A DNA stretch of 64,000 bases. It comes from Desulfurobacterium sp. TC5-1 (GTDB lineage: Bacteria > Aquificota > Aquificia > Desulfurobacteriales > Desulfurobacteriaceae). The stretch spans positions 186,001 through 250,000 of the forward strand of contig NZ_ATXC01000001.1 in the NCBI RefSeq assembly GCF_000421485.1, written 5' to 3'. This document shows positions 28,351-37,371 of this stretch, in pieces. The notes under the pieces were generated by a model, which had not been told where the DNA came from, did not search any database, and saw only the letters and a program-made list of their open reading frames with translations. Position numbers and translations under genes: made by a program. Each line of letters begins with the position of its first letter. Position 1 is the stretch's first letter.

Positions 28351-29716
28351 ATTCTGAAGTTACCATTTCTGCTGTTTTTAGTGAGTTATAGACACAATCG
28401 TTGACGCCAACGCCTCTATAGGCGTTGGAGTTTAAAAATAACCCGCCATGGTTTGAAGCAAGTTTAAAGATTTCATTTACCTTTTCGACGTGTCCTACAG
28501 TATAGTGGGGGATGCCCTTTGGATGTTTAAAAACGGCTGTCATAATAGGTCTGTGGCGAATTTTCATAATTCTTTTAATGTCTTTATAAGTCATTCTTGC
28601 TATTTCTTCTTCTCCTGCCAGTGCAAGGTGAGGTTGTCTTGCACCACCCACCATAGCCCTTATAAGTGCTTTTCCTTCCGGTGCTCTGTTCGGGAAAACA
28701 CTTGAATCCCAGAGAACGCCTAATATTTTTCTGCCTTCAGATCTTGGAACCAAAAATCCAAAGCCATCAAGATGGTGTCCCAATCCTTTTTTTATGAACC
28801 CGAAAGCTATTACGGCTATCGGTGAATATTCTATTTCGTAGAGCTTCTCTGCAAGTTTTTCGTCAAAATTTTTAACAAGGGCTGCTGCAACGTAAGAAGG
28901 TGTTGATAAAACTACTTTATCAAAGCTTTCTTCAAAGATTTCATCATCCTTTTCATAAACAATTTTCCACTTTCCGTTTTCCGGTATCAGTTTTTTGACG
29001 GTAGTTCCAGGGTGAATTTCACCTTTTATGTTTGCAACGAGGGCGTCTATCAGGTCTTTAACGCCGCCTTTAAATGATGTCAGAACACCACCGGGCCCTG
29101 CCGTTGCATCTTTTTTTTCTTTTTTCATTGCTAAAAGACCCTTTATCAAGCCGCCGTACTTTTTCTCGAGATGCCATACGGCAGGGAAGGCTGCTTTTAC
29201 ACTTAGTTTATCGGGATCACCGGCGAATATTCCGGCAGCCATGGGGTCTATGAGTTTTTCAAGTGCCTCTTTGCCTATTCTTCTTTTAACAAACGATGAG
29301 AGGCTTTCGTCAGAATCGTCTTTTTTGGGAGGTATAAAGTATTCTGCCGCAAGTCTGAGTTTTCCTTTGAAAGACATGACGTAAGATGAAAGGAAAGCTA
29401 TGGGATTTTCCGGAAGGCGAACCAGTTTACCGTTAACAAAAACAAAACGCTTTCTTGCCTTGTCAGAACTTCTATAAAGTCTATCCTCTATCTTTAAGTC
29501 TTTTACAAGGTCGAGTGTATAAGGTTTATTGTCTAAAAAGCCGTTTGGTCCTGTTTCTATGATAAACCCATCTTTTTGGACGGTTAACATTTTTCCGCCC
29601 GGCACGTTTTCCTTTTCAAAAATAGTTACTGAAACGTTATCACCGCCGAACTTTTCAATGTAAAATGCCGTTGAAAGTCCTGAAACTCCTGCACCTACGA
29701 CTGCAACCTTTTTCAT
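28349..29716 (-). CDS. hemG: Protoporphyrinogen oxidase (oxygen-dependent type)
   Basis: FAD flavoenzyme of late haem synthesis. The dinucleotide-binding N-terminus V-A-V-V-G-A-G-V-S-G-L-S is followed by G-G-K-M-L-T and E-T-G-P-N-G-F-L. The end has N-A-Y-R-G-V-G-V-N-D-C, the usual C-terminal FAD contact. 455 residues, typical for HemG/HemY (PPOX). 3 nt separate it from hemH, so they form a haem operon. Similar FAD oxidoreductases exist, but the hemH linkage supports the call. Confidence 0.88.
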   Translation of the reverse strand: MKKVAVVGAGVSGLSTAFYIEKFGGDNVSVTIFEKENVPGGKMLTVQKDGFIIETGPNGFLDNKPYTLDLVKDLKIEDRLYRSSDKARKRFVFVNGKLVRLPENPIAFLSSYVMSFKGKLRLAAEYFIPPKKDDSDESLSSFVKRRIGKEALEKLIDPMAAGIFAGDPDKLSVKAAFPAVWHLEKKYGGLIKGLLAMKKEKKDATAGPGGVLTSFKGGVKDLIDALVANIKGEIHPGTTVKKLIPENGKWKIVYEKDDEIFEESFDKVVLSTPSYVAAALVKNFDEKLAEKLYEIEYSPIAVIAFGFIKKGLGHHLDGFGFLVPRSEGRKILGVLWDSSVFPNRAPEGKALIRAMVGGARQPHLALAGEEEIARMTYKDIKRIMKIRHRPIMTAVFKHPKGIPHYTVGHVEKVNEIFKLASNHGGLFLNSNAYRGVGVNDCVYNSLKTAEMVTSE

Positions 29717-29719
29717 CTG

Positions 29720-30640
29720 TTAACCTCTTAAAAGTTTTTGGCACTCCTGCGATATGGCAGTTATCAGGTCTTTGTCGCGATGGTTTAGTGGTACTCTAAT
29801 GTATTTTTCAATGCCTGCCTTTTCTGCCACTTCTCTATATTCTACATCAAGTTCAAACAGTGTTTCTATGTGTTCAGAGATAAAGCTTATCGGGAAAACA
29901 ACCAACTCTTTAATGCCTTCTTTTCCTAACTTTTCTATCACTTCTTCCGTTGCTGGTTCGAGCCATTTTATTGGTCCAACTTTACTCTGGTAGGAGATGG
30001 AAAAAGGTATGTCAAGTCCTTTCATGACAAGGGAAACGGTATCTTCTATTTCTTTTATGTAAGGATCGCCTCTTTCAATCAGGTATGCCGGCAAGCTGTG
30101 GGCACTGAAGAGTATAAAGGGATTTTTCGTGTTTTTAAGGCTGTTTTCAAGCTGTTTTCTTATCCAGGTTATGTAGTGAGGATTTCTGCACCACGATTTT
30201 ACGGTTTTCGCATTTTTGAAATGCTTTTTAACGTCTCTTATACAGGCGCCTGCCGTGGCAAAAGAGTAGTGAGGATACAGAGAGATAGCTGCAATCTCTG
30301 TGGCGCCATAATCTTTGATTTCTGCAGCAACCTCTTTAAGCAGTGGAGCTGAATAGAGCATTCCTGTAAATGTCTTTACACCTGTTATTTCCTCAACAGC
30401 TTTTGCTATTTCAATGGCGTATTTAACGGTTGGTGAGCTTCCGCCAATTGCCTGGTAGTTTGGTGCTACCTTTTTCGAACGGATTGTGGCTATTATGTAG
30501 GCAAGAGGTTTCTGTAAAAATTCTGGAACACCAAAGTTTATAAGGTCTCTGTCGGAAAACAGACGGTACAAGAAAGGTTTGATCTCTTTTATATCGGAAG
30601 GTCCGCCCATGTAAACTATTAGATTTGCCTTCTTCAACAC
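29720..30640 (-). CDS. hemH: Ferrochelatase
   Basis: Inserts Fe2+ into protoporphyrin IX. Y-M-G-G-P at the N-terminus, the catalytic-histidine segment F-S-A-H-S-L-P near residue 175, S-Y-Q-S-K-V-G-P-I-K-W-L and F-P-I-S-F-I-S-E-H-I-E-T-L with the second conserved His/Glu are all diagnostic. 306 residues is normal. First gene of a hemH-hemG operon, divergent from the acyl-CoA synthetase gene. Confidence 0.93.
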   Translation of the reverse strand: MLKKANLIVYMGGPSDIKEIKPFLYRLFSDRDLINFGVPEFLQKPLAYIIATIRSKKVAPNYQAIGGSSPTVKYAIEIAKAVEEITGVKTFTGMLYSAPLLKEVAAEIKDYGATEIAAISLYPHYSFATAGACIRDVKKHFKNAKTVKSWCRNPHYITWIRKQLENSLKNTKNPFILFSAHSLPAYLIERGDPYIKEIEDTVSLVMKGLDIPFSISYQSKVGPIKWLEPATEEVIEKLGKEGIKELVVFPISFISEHIETLFELDVEYREVAEKAGIEKYIRVPLNHRDKDLITAISQECQKLLRG

Positions 30641-30725
30641 CTCACCTCTTGGAATCTTGAATAAGAGGAATGATAGCAGTTTTTAAGGTATATTTAAATG
30701 TAAGAGGTCTTGTTTTGGAGGGGCA

Positions 30726-32684
30726 ATGAAATTTATAACAGAACCTGAAATTTATGAAATTCTTGGTAAAGTGGGACTGCCGGTGGTACGGCATAAGGTT
30801 TTTCACAGTGTGGATAATCTTGATTGGAATTACTTTCCCGCTATAGTTAAGCCTGTCGTTAGAAAACCTATTCACAAAACGGAAGCTGGCGGAGTTATTG
30901 AATGTTCTGATGAGAGAGCTTTGAAAGAGGCCATTAATACTCTTTCAATGCGTTTTCCCGATGCAGAATGCTTTATAGTAGAGGAAAAAGTAGAAGGTAT
31001 AGAGGCTTTTCTAACTCTTAAGAGAGATTCTTCTTTTGGTTTTGTTGGAGGTTTTGGAACGGGTGGTTTCTTCGTTGAGTTTTTAGATGATGTCGTTTTT
31101 CTGCCGGCGTTTGCCACACGTAGTGAGATTGGAAAGGCACTTAAAAAGACAAGACTTTTAAAACTCATTAAAGGATACAGGAATAAAAGAGGCAATGAAG
31201 AACTTTTTATAGATTTTGTTTTTAATTTTTTAAAGATTCCCGGAATTTTCCCGGAGATAGAAGAAATTGAGATAAATCCCCTTTTTATAGGAGGGGATTT
31301 TGTCCTTCCTGCCGATGGTAAGGGCTTTATAGGGGATGTTTTTGAAAAAGAAAAAGAAGCAACGCCTGTTCCTTCTGATATCTTTTGTCCTGAGTCAGTT
31401 GCCGTTATAGGTGCTTCAAAGAGGGAAGGTTCTGTAGGCTATGCCCTTTTAAAGAATCTTTCAGATTTTTCGGGAAAAGTGTTTGCAGTTAATCCAAAGT
31501 ATAGTGAAATAAATGGAAAAAAGTGTTTCCCGTCTGTTTTAACAGTCAAAGATAATGTGGACTGTGCTGTTATAGCTGTCCCTGCGCCTTTAGTTCCTGA
31601 AGTTTTGAGGGAGTGTGGTGAGAAAGGCGTAAAGCTTGCAGTTATCATTTCTGCCGGATTTGGTGAGAGAGGAGAAGAGGGAAAGCTACTTGAGAAAGAA
31701 ATAAAGGCTATAGCCAGAAATTACAGTATAAGGATTTTAGGTCCTAACACGCTTGGTTTTATAATTCCTTCTATTGGTTTGAATGCTTCATTTTCAAAGG
31801 TTATGCCCGAAAGAGGTAATGTGACTTTTATATCCCAGAGTGGTGCAATCATTACCGCTATTTTGGATAAAGCACTTGAAGAGGATTTTGGTTTTTCTTC
31901 TGTTTTCAGCCTTGGAAATCAGGTTGATATTTCAGTTACCTCTTTGCTTCAGTCCCTTTCAGATAGTGAAAGAAACCGTGTTTTTATGGTCTACGTTGAA
32001 GAAATAAAAGACGGAGAGTTGCTGTTTTCCATTTTAAAGAGGAGACCGGTTGTTTTTATAAAAGCCGGTAGAAGTAGTGAGGGAAAAAAGGCTACATCTT
32101 CCCACACAGGTGCCCTTGCCGGTGATTATAGAGTTTTTAAAGATGTGGTAACGTTAAAGGGAGGTATTGTTGTTGATAGTGTTGATGAAGCTCTTGAGTG
32201 TTCACGAGTTTTATCATGTTATGGGAAATTAAAGGGTAATAGAGCGGTTGTTATCACTAATGCAGGAGGATTTGGGGCACTTCTTGCCGACTACCTTTCT
32301 TTGTATGGATTTTTGCTGATTGATATTGAACCGATTAAGAAAAAGCTTAGCTCTTTCCTTCCTAAAGGGTGGAGCCGCATAAATCCAATAGATATACTTG
32401 GTGATGCCACTTCTTTAAGGTATGAAAAAACGTTTAAAGCAGTTGAAAACCTTGATTGGGATGTTGCCTTTGTGGTTGTGACGCCTCAATACATGACCGA
32501 TATCCACTTTATTGCACGTGAGATAGTAGATTTTCAAAAAAGGGTAGCTAAACCCGTTTTTCCCTGTTTTATAGGAGGATTTTCTGTAAAAAATGGCATA
32601 AAGTATGTTGAGAAAAACGGCATTCCCGCATTTACAGAGCCGCTTCTCATGGCGAAAGTGGTCTCTTTTTTAACAGAAAGGTAA
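30726..32684 (+). CDS. Acyl-CoA synthetase (NDP-forming), beta-alpha fusion
   Basis: 652 residues related to ADP-forming acetyl-CoA synthetase and succinyl-CoA ligase. The ATP-grasp beta-like domain comes first (about 1-215; K-P-I-H-K-T-E-A-G-G and E-I-N-P-L). Then come the CoA-binding Rossmann domain (about 225-350; A-V-I-G-A-S), the ligase domain (G-P-N-T-L-G, S-Q-S-G-A) and the S-H-T-G-A-L-A-G histidine region near 460. Most fused homologues have the reverse, alpha-beta order. No GNAT domain is present. Substrate unknown; acetate or another short acid is likely. Confidence 0.82.
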   Translation: MKFITEPEIYEILGKVGLPVVRHKVFHSVDNLDWNYFPAIVKPVVRKPIHKTEAGGVIECSDERALKEAINTLSMRFPDAECFIVEEKVEGIEAFLTLKRDSSFGFVGGFGTGGFFVEFLDDVVFLPAFATRSEIGKALKKTRLLKLIKGYRNKRGNEELFIDFVFNFLKIPGIFPEIEEIEINPLFIGGDFVLPADGKGFIGDVFEKEKEATPVPSDIFCPESVAVIGASKREGSVGYALLKNLSDFSGKVFAVNPKYSEINGKKCFPSVLTVKDNVDCAVIAVPAPLVPEVLRECGEKGVKLAVIISAGFGERGEEGKLLEKEIKAIARNYSIRILGPNTLGFIIPSIGLNASFSKVMPERGNVTFISQSGAIITAILDKALEEDFGFSSVFSLGNQVDISVTSLLQSLSDSERNRVFMVYVEEIKDGELLFSILKRRPVVFIKAGRSSEGKKATSSHTGALAGDYRVFKDVVTLKGGIVVDSVDEALECSRVLSCYGKLKGNRAVVITNAGGFGALLADYLSLYGFLLIDIEPIKKKLSSFLPKGWSRINPIDILGDATSLRYEKTFKAVENLDWDVAFVVVTPQYMTDIHFIAREIVDFQKRVAKPVFPCFIGGFSVKNGIKYVEKNGIPAFTEPLLMAKVVSFLTER

Positions 32685-32704
32685 AGCCGGAAAAAATTCC
32701 GGCT
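32685..32704. terminator. Probable bidirectional terminator hairpin
   Basis: A perfect 8-bp stem (32685-32692 with 32697-32704) and a 4-nt loop lie between convergent genes. T tracts are weak, so efficiency is uncertain. Confidence 0.6.
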
Positions 32705-32705
32705 C

Positions 32706-33203
32706 TTATCTTATAAATTTCAGATTTTCAAGGTCTTCAAGGAGGGCCTGAAGGTCCTCTTCGTGTTCAACCTCATCGGTAAGTATTTGAAGGACAAGAT
32801 TGTAAGTGATAGGATCTATATCCTTTGTAAATTTCAATATTTCACTGTAGGTATCAATTGCACACTGTTCTCCCCTTACGTTCTGTTCAAGGATTTTTCT
32901 CACAAACGGGTCATCGGGTGTTTCATATCCGCAGTTTGTCTTTTCAAACCATTCTTTTGGCGTTAATATCGGTGTTCCGCCAAGCTCAAGAATTCTTGTT
33001 ACAAGCATATCGGCATGCCTTAGCTCATCGGTTGCGTGCTGAACCAACTCTGCTATTACTGCATCTTTCATGGGTCCCTTTACAACTTTTGAACCTATCC
33101 AGTACTGATAATAGGCAAGCCATTCATCACACAGGGCTTTGTTGAGCATTTCAACAATTTTGTCCGCATGTTCGCCAACAAGTGCTCTTCCTCTCGTTCC
33201 CAT
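32706..33203 (-). CDS. Ferritin-like (bacterioferritin/Dps-like) protein
   Basis: 165-residue four-helix bundle. Iron ligands are visible as D-E-W-L-A-Y-Y-Q-Y in helix A and D-E-L-R-H-A-D in helix B, then R-G-E-Q-C-A in helix C and D-E-V-E-H-E-E-D in helix D. This arrangement fits ferritin-like di-iron proteins of the Dps-like/bacterioferritin group, for iron storage or peroxide defence. The last helix ends with an unusual Leu-rich segment. It lies alone between a terminator and the LysE gene. Confidence 0.8.
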   Translation of the reverse strand: MGTRGRALVGEHADKIVEMLNKALCDEWLAYYQYWIGSKVVKGPMKDAVIAELVQHATDELRHADMLVTRILELGGTPILTPKEWFEKTNCGYETPDDPFVRKILEQNVRGEQCAIDTYSEILKFTKDIDPITYNLVLQILTDEVEHEEDLQALLEDLENLKFIR

Positions 33204-33248
33204 GATTCCTCCAGATTTCTTTTCTATTTTTAAATTTATGGGTTTGTT

Positions 33249-33863
33249 TTAAGATATCAACTCGTATCCGCCAAGGAGTATAAGCACTAAATTTGCAGTG
33301 AACAGAATTTCTCTTTCAAATTTTGAAAGTTTATCAAGGACACGTTTGTTGCCAAAAAAGAGAGAAACCATGTTCCACATTATGAAACTTGTTGCTACTA
33401 TTTCCGCACCGAAGAGAAGTTTCACAGGTGCTGGTGTTTGAGGCGGTATTAGCTGGGTGAATATACCTAAAAGTATAAGGGGTAACTTGGGATTTAAAAT
33501 GTTGCAGAAAAATCCTTCACGGAAATTTTTTCTGCTCGATGTTAAAGTTTTTTCACTTTTTATTTCAAATCTGTCTATTCTTTTTCTCATTTGAAGAAAT
33601 CCCGATATGCCTATGTATATAAGATATAAAGAACCAGCCGATTTAACGATTTTAAACAGCGTCGGGTTTTGTGATAGAAGGCAGATACCAAATACTGCAG
33701 TAAGTGTATGGATGACAATACCTGTTGTAATTCCCAAAATTGTTAGAAAACCGTTTTTGTAGCCACCGCTGATGGTGTTTTTCATAACTAATATGAAGTC
33801 TGGCCCCGGTGTTAAGAGGAGCAGGGTCCAGACTATAAACAGAGTAGCTGCTATTTTTATCAT
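33249..33863 (-). CDS. LysE-family translocator
   Basis: 204-residue integral membrane protein. The first helix carries L-T-P-G-P-D-F-I-L-V, the LysE/RhtB signature, followed by G-I-T-T-G-I-V-I-H and Y-L-I-Y-I-G. About six membrane segments. These proteins export amino acids; the substrate here is unknown. Its start overlaps the end of the HAD hydrolase gene by 4 nt. Confidence 0.85.
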   Translation of the reverse strand: MIKIAATLFIVWTLLLLTPGPDFILVMKNTISGGYKNGFLTILGITTGIVIHTLTAVFGICLLSQNPTLFKIVKSAGSLYLIYIGISGFLQMRKRIDRFEIKSEKTLTSSRKNFREGFFCNILNPKLPLILLGIFTQLIPPQTPAPVKLLFGAEIVATSFIMWNMVSLFFGNKRVLDKLSKFEREILFTANLVLILLGGYELIS

Positions 33864-34657
33864 TTTAATAACCTTTCACATTCTTTTATGGTTTTAAATA
33901 CGTAGTCGGGACGAAGGTTCTCATCGATTGAGTTTAAAATGTCCGGTGAAGAGTACTTTCCGGAAAGGACGAAAACAGTTTTAAAGCCAACAGCTTCTTT
34001 TCCACCAGCAAGGTCCGAGAACGGGTCGTCACTTACCATATAGATTTTTGAAGGCTCCTTTATTCCTACAAGTTCAAATGCTCTTTCAAAGTAGAGTTTT
34101 GAAGGTTTTCCAAAGGATACAACGGGGCAGTTTCCCGCATACGAAAGGCAGGTCGCTATTGCACCGACACTTGGACTTACAAGGCCGTCCCTGTCAAGGA
34201 TAATTCTGTTCATGTGATACGAGAAAAGCTTTGCGCTGTTTAAAACGATTGCCGATGTGGCCGTTTTTAGTTTTTTAAAGTCAACTTCTTTGTCCCTTCC
34301 AACTACCACTGCATCAACGTTGTAGTCATCTTTTACTTCAAAGCCGCTTTCTCTCAGGAACGATTTTATTTTTTCTGTGCCCAAGAAGTATATGGATTTT
34401 ACGCCTTCCTTTTTCAATGTATCCACTGCAAGAAATGATGGCGATAAGAGTTTCTTTTCGTTTACGTTAAAACCTTTACTTTTCAGTATTTCTATTAGTT
34501 CTGAAGGTTTTTCGGTTGAGTTGTTGGTTGCGACTATCCATGGTATGCCCATGGAGTCAAGTTTTTCGGTGAATTCAAGAGCTTCAGGGAAAGGTGTATA
34601 GGATTTATCTTTTACAAGTGTTCCCTCAAGATCAAGCAGGAAGGCCACTTCCGCCAT
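33860..34657 (-). CDS. HAD-superfamily hydrolase, subfamily IIA (NagD-like)
   Basis: 265 residues. The nucleophile motif is D-L-E-G-T-L, with Glu where most HAD phosphatases have the acid/base Asp. A-T-N-N-S is motif II, G-K-P-S-K is motif III and V-S-D-D-P-F-S-D motif IV. The cap placement between motifs II and III fits NagD/AraL-type sugar-phosphate or nucleotide phosphatases. Overlaps the LysE gene. Substrate unknown. Confidence 0.83.
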   Translation of the reverse strand: MAEVAFLLDLEGTLVKDKSYTPFPEALEFTEKLDSMGIPWIVATNNSTEKPSELIEILKSKGFNVNEKKLLSPSFLAVDTLKKEGVKSIYFLGTEKIKSFLRESGFEVKDDYNVDAVVVGRDKEVDFKKLKTATSAIVLNSAKLFSYHMNRIILDRDGLVSPSVGAIATCLSYAGNCPVVSFGKPSKLYFERAFELVGIKEPSKIYMVSDDPFSDLAGGKEAVGFKTVFVLSGKYSSPDILNSIDENLRPDYVFKTIKECERLLK

Positions 34658-34695
34658 TGATAGTCCTCCGATTTTGAGAAGATGTATTGATTAAG

Positions 34696-35220
34696 TTAGT
34701 AATCTATCAGTTTGAGTCGCTCTTCGGGTGTTACAATCTGTGTTATTTTTATTCCGTATTGGTCTTCCACAACGTAAAGTTCACCTTTTGCAACTAACTT
34801 TCCATTAACCTTTATGTCAACTGGTTCGTTTATATGTCTGTCAAGTTCAACGATGCTGTTTGGGTGAAGGTTCAAAATATCTTCTAATGTCATCTCTGTG
34901 TTGCCCACTTCCACGGATATTTCAACAGGTATGTCTGCTAAAAGTTCCATCTTTTCAAGTTCCGGACAGGCTATTTTTTCAGCTTCCTGTTGTTCTGCTA
35001 AAGCTTGAGACCAGTCAGCCATTACGTCTTCAGCAGGTGTTTCCTTTGATGAAGAGTCTTCAGTTTCAGCAGATTTCTCTTTCTGCTCTTTATCCGCTTC
35101 CTGCTGAGAAAGAGCCTGCTCCCATTGCGCGGCAATTTCTTCTTGAGATAACTCACTCTGTTGATTCTGTTCCGTCTGATTTTGGTTCACTTCCTGTTGA
35201 TTCTGCTTCTCCTCTGCCAT
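34696..35220 (-). CDS. fliN: Flagellar motor switch protein FliN
   Basis: 174 residues if started at the ATG at 35220, which has GAGAGGAA upstream; a TTG 15 nt earlier is less likely. The C-terminal SpoA domain begins near residue 95 (D-I-P-V-E-I-S-V-E-V-G, D-R-H-I-N-E-P-V-D-I-K-V-N-G, I-K-I-T-Q-I-V-T-P). The first 90 residues are Gln/Glu-rich and contain two similar motifs, A-Q-W-E-Q-A-L-S-Q-Q and A-D-W-S-Q-A-L-A-E-Q, resembling the single FliN N-terminal motif. The 5' end overlaps fliM by 68 nt. Part of the C-ring. Confidence 0.92.
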   Translation of the reverse strand: MAEEKQNQQEVNQNQTEQNQQSELSQEEIAAQWEQALSQQEADKEQKEKSAETEDSSSKETPAEDVMADWSQALAEQQEAEKIACPELEKMELLADIPVEISVEVGNTEMTLEDILNLHPNSIVELDRHINEPVDIKVNGKLVAKGELYVVEDQYGIKITQIVTPEERLKLIDY

Positions 35221-36181
35221 TTCTGTTCCTCTCAATAGCTGTGTCTGTTATAAGTGCTGCGTATTTATCCTTTATTTTACCCATTTTTGCCCTAAATTTT
35301 GGTTTATCCTCCACGTAAAGTAAAAGTTCATCACCTTTTGTTACAGAAAGAAGAATCTTATCACCAGCTTTCCAGTTAACAAGTTCTTTGACTTTTACTT
35401 TTTTCTTTTCAAGTTCAAGGTAAAGGTTGAGCTTAAGGTGTTTTAACTTTCTTATAAGTTCTCTATCCCACACAGGATCTTTTTTGGTAAACCCTGTCTC
35501 TGAAAAGATCATGTCTTTTATGGGCAGGAACAGATCCTGTGGGAAACAGAAGAAAAAAGGTGCCTCGTAACCTTCTATATCCATGTTGCATTCTACAACT
35601 ATAACTTTATCGTTAGGTGATACGATTCTTGCCAGAGTAGGGTTTAACTCTATTGATTTCAGGTCTATTTTTACAGGATAAAACTCTTTCCAGATGTCTT
35701 CAAATGTTTCAAGAGCTATATCAACGAAATCGCTTATGATTTTTGTTTCAAGTCTTGTGAAATCTCTTCCTTCTACCTTGAATGGTTTTGCAGGGCCTCC
35801 GAACATTACACTTATAATTACGAAAACTAACCTTGAGTCAAGAACAAAGAGGAAATTTTCTTTTAATGGTTTCATGCTTACTATGCTGTAGCTTGATGGT
35901 AAAGGAATTTTTGACATAAAGTTGTCAAATTTTGTTATATAAATGCTGTTCTTGCTTACCATGGAGATTCTTGGTACTAAACCTCTTATTCTTTCGCTGA
36001 AAATTTTAATCCACCTTTCAAATATAAGTTCAAGGCCGGGGACATCTCCTTTCTTTATTTGTTCAAGTTCAGAAAAATCAAAAGGCCTTATTTTTTTGGC
36101 TTCGGTATTTTCTTCCTTATTATCTTTATCTTCCCCTAAAAGAGCATCTATCTCTTCCTGGGAGAGGAAATCTTCTGCCAC
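35153..36181 (-). CDS. fliM: Flagellar motor switch protein FliM
   Basis: 342 residues. The N-terminal CheY-binding peptide is L-S-Q-E-E-I-D-A-L-L-G, followed by the middle domain with M-K-P-L, M-F-G-G and R-D-F-T-R-L-E, then a C-terminal SpoA domain. The last 20 residues are charged and Ser/Glu-rich and overlap the start of fliN. C-ring rotor subunit that binds CheY-P. 9 nt downstream of fliG. Confidence 0.94.
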   Translation of the reverse strand: MAEDFLSQEEIDALLGEDKDNKEENTEAKKIRPFDFSELEQIKKGDVPGLELIFERWIKIFSERIRGLVPRISMVSKNSIYITKFDNFMSKIPLPSSYSIVSMKPLKENFLFVLDSRLVFVIISVMFGGPAKPFKVEGRDFTRLETKIISDFVDIALETFEDIWKEFYPVKIDLKSIELNPTLARIVSPNDKVIVVECNMDIEGYEAPFFFCFPQDLFLPIKDMIFSETGFTKKDPVWDRELIRKLKHLKLNLYLELEKKKVKVKELVNWKAGDKILLSVTKGDELLLYVEDKPKFRAKMGKIKDKYAALITDTAIERNRNGRGEAESTGSEPKSDGTESTE

Positions 36182-36190
36182 GCTTCCTCC

Positions 36191-37234
36191 TTACACCAGT
36201 TCTTCAGAACCGCCGATGTCTATTTTACCTTCAGCTGCAAGCTGTTTTATGACCATAATAATCTTCTTCCTTGCTTTTTCAACGTCAGATTTTCTAACAG
36301 GTCCAAGTGCTTCCATGTCTTCCATAAGCATCTGGGCGGCACGTTTGGACATGTTAGACAGGAACTTGTTGACAATTTCTTCAGGTGCGCCTTTAAGTGC
36401 AAGGATAAGATCGTTTTTCTCAACTGCTTTGAGGATTTCAATAATTGCACGGTTATCAAGTTTAAGAATGTCTTCAAATTTGAACATTCTTTCTTCAATG
36501 GAATCTGCCAGACTTTCGTTTTCCTTCCTTATATCTTCAAGAATTTCGTTGGCAAGTTCTTTTGGAAGTGCGTTAACAATTTCTGCCGCTATATCAACAC
36601 CGCTTAATGTCTGTTCTTTTCCAGCGCCCACTGTTATAAGTTCTTCTTCTAAAGCTTCAGTGACAAGCTTTAACGTGTTTGTTGATATCTTCTCAAGTGT
36701 TGCCAGTCTTTTTATTACTTCATCTCTAACGTTTGTAACACCCAGGCGTTTAGGAAGGTACTGGATAATTTCAGCTGCTTTTTGCGGTTTTATCTGGGAC
36801 AGGACAATGGCAATTATCTGAGGGTGTTCTTTCTCTATCAGTTTTGCAATGAATTTCGGGTCAAGTTTTTCAAGTTCTTTAAACACCATCTTTTTGTTTT
36901 CAGAGAACATTGTGCTTTCAAGTAGTTCTCTGTACTTTTCAGGCGGTAACGCCTTTTCAAGCAGCTTCCTTAGGTTATCAGGAGCAACTTTTAGAGGAGC
37001 AAGCTGCGTAAGTTTACCGTAAGCTTCTTCAAGAACAAGTTTTACGAGTTCCTTGTTTACAGGTCCAAGGGAGAACATGGATTTTACTAACTTCTCTATT
37101 TCATGTTCTTTCATCTTTTTTAGAACGTTTGCCGCTTCATCTTCTGGCAGAGAAAGTATGAGAATGGCCGCTTTCTGCGCGCCTGTAATCCTCCCTGTTG
37201 ACTTTATTTCTTTCTTTTCTGTGTTTTCTGCCAT
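36191..37234 (-). CDS. fliG: Flagellar motor switch protein FliG
   Basis: 347 residues with the FliG N, middle and C domains. Recognisable segments are K-A-A-I-L-I-L-S-L-P-E near the start, E-H-P-Q-I-I-A-I-V-L-S in the middle domain, and M-F-K-F-E-D-I-L-K-L-D-N-R-A-I in the C-terminal torque helix region. It interacts with MotA stator charges. A minus-strand TATAAT (37273-37278) lies upstream without a clear -35. First gene of fliG-fliM-fliN. Confidence 0.95.
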   Translation of the reverse strand: MAENTEKKEIKSTGRITGAQKAAILILSLPEDEAANVLKKMKEHEIEKLVKSMFSLGPVNKELVKLVLEEAYGKLTQLAPLKVAPDNLRKLLEKALPPEKYRELLESTMFSENKKMVFKELEKLDPKFIAKLIEKEHPQIIAIVLSQIKPQKAAEIIQYLPKRLGVTNVRDEVIKRLATLEKISTNTLKLVTEALEEELITVGAGKEQTLSGVDIAAEIVNALPKELANEILEDIRKENESLADSIEERMFKFEDILKLDNRAIIEILKAVEKNDLILALKGAPEEIVNKFLSNMSKRAAQMLMEDMEALGPVRKSDVEKARKKIIMVIKQLAAEGKIDIGGSEELV

Positions 37235-37371
37235 AAGCCACCCGGTGGTTGTTTTGAAACTGTTAGAAAAATATTATAACAATTAAATCAACCTTTGAAA
37301 GGTTTAGAAAGTGAAAAGTTTTCTGTCAGTCGTATATTAGAAGCATAAACGAATTTTTGCGAGAGGTGAAG

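Noticed and set aside
35943-36821. 292-residue + strand open frame opposite fliM/fliG
   Set aside because: Antisense shadow of real genes, Ser/Phe-rich, with no domain.
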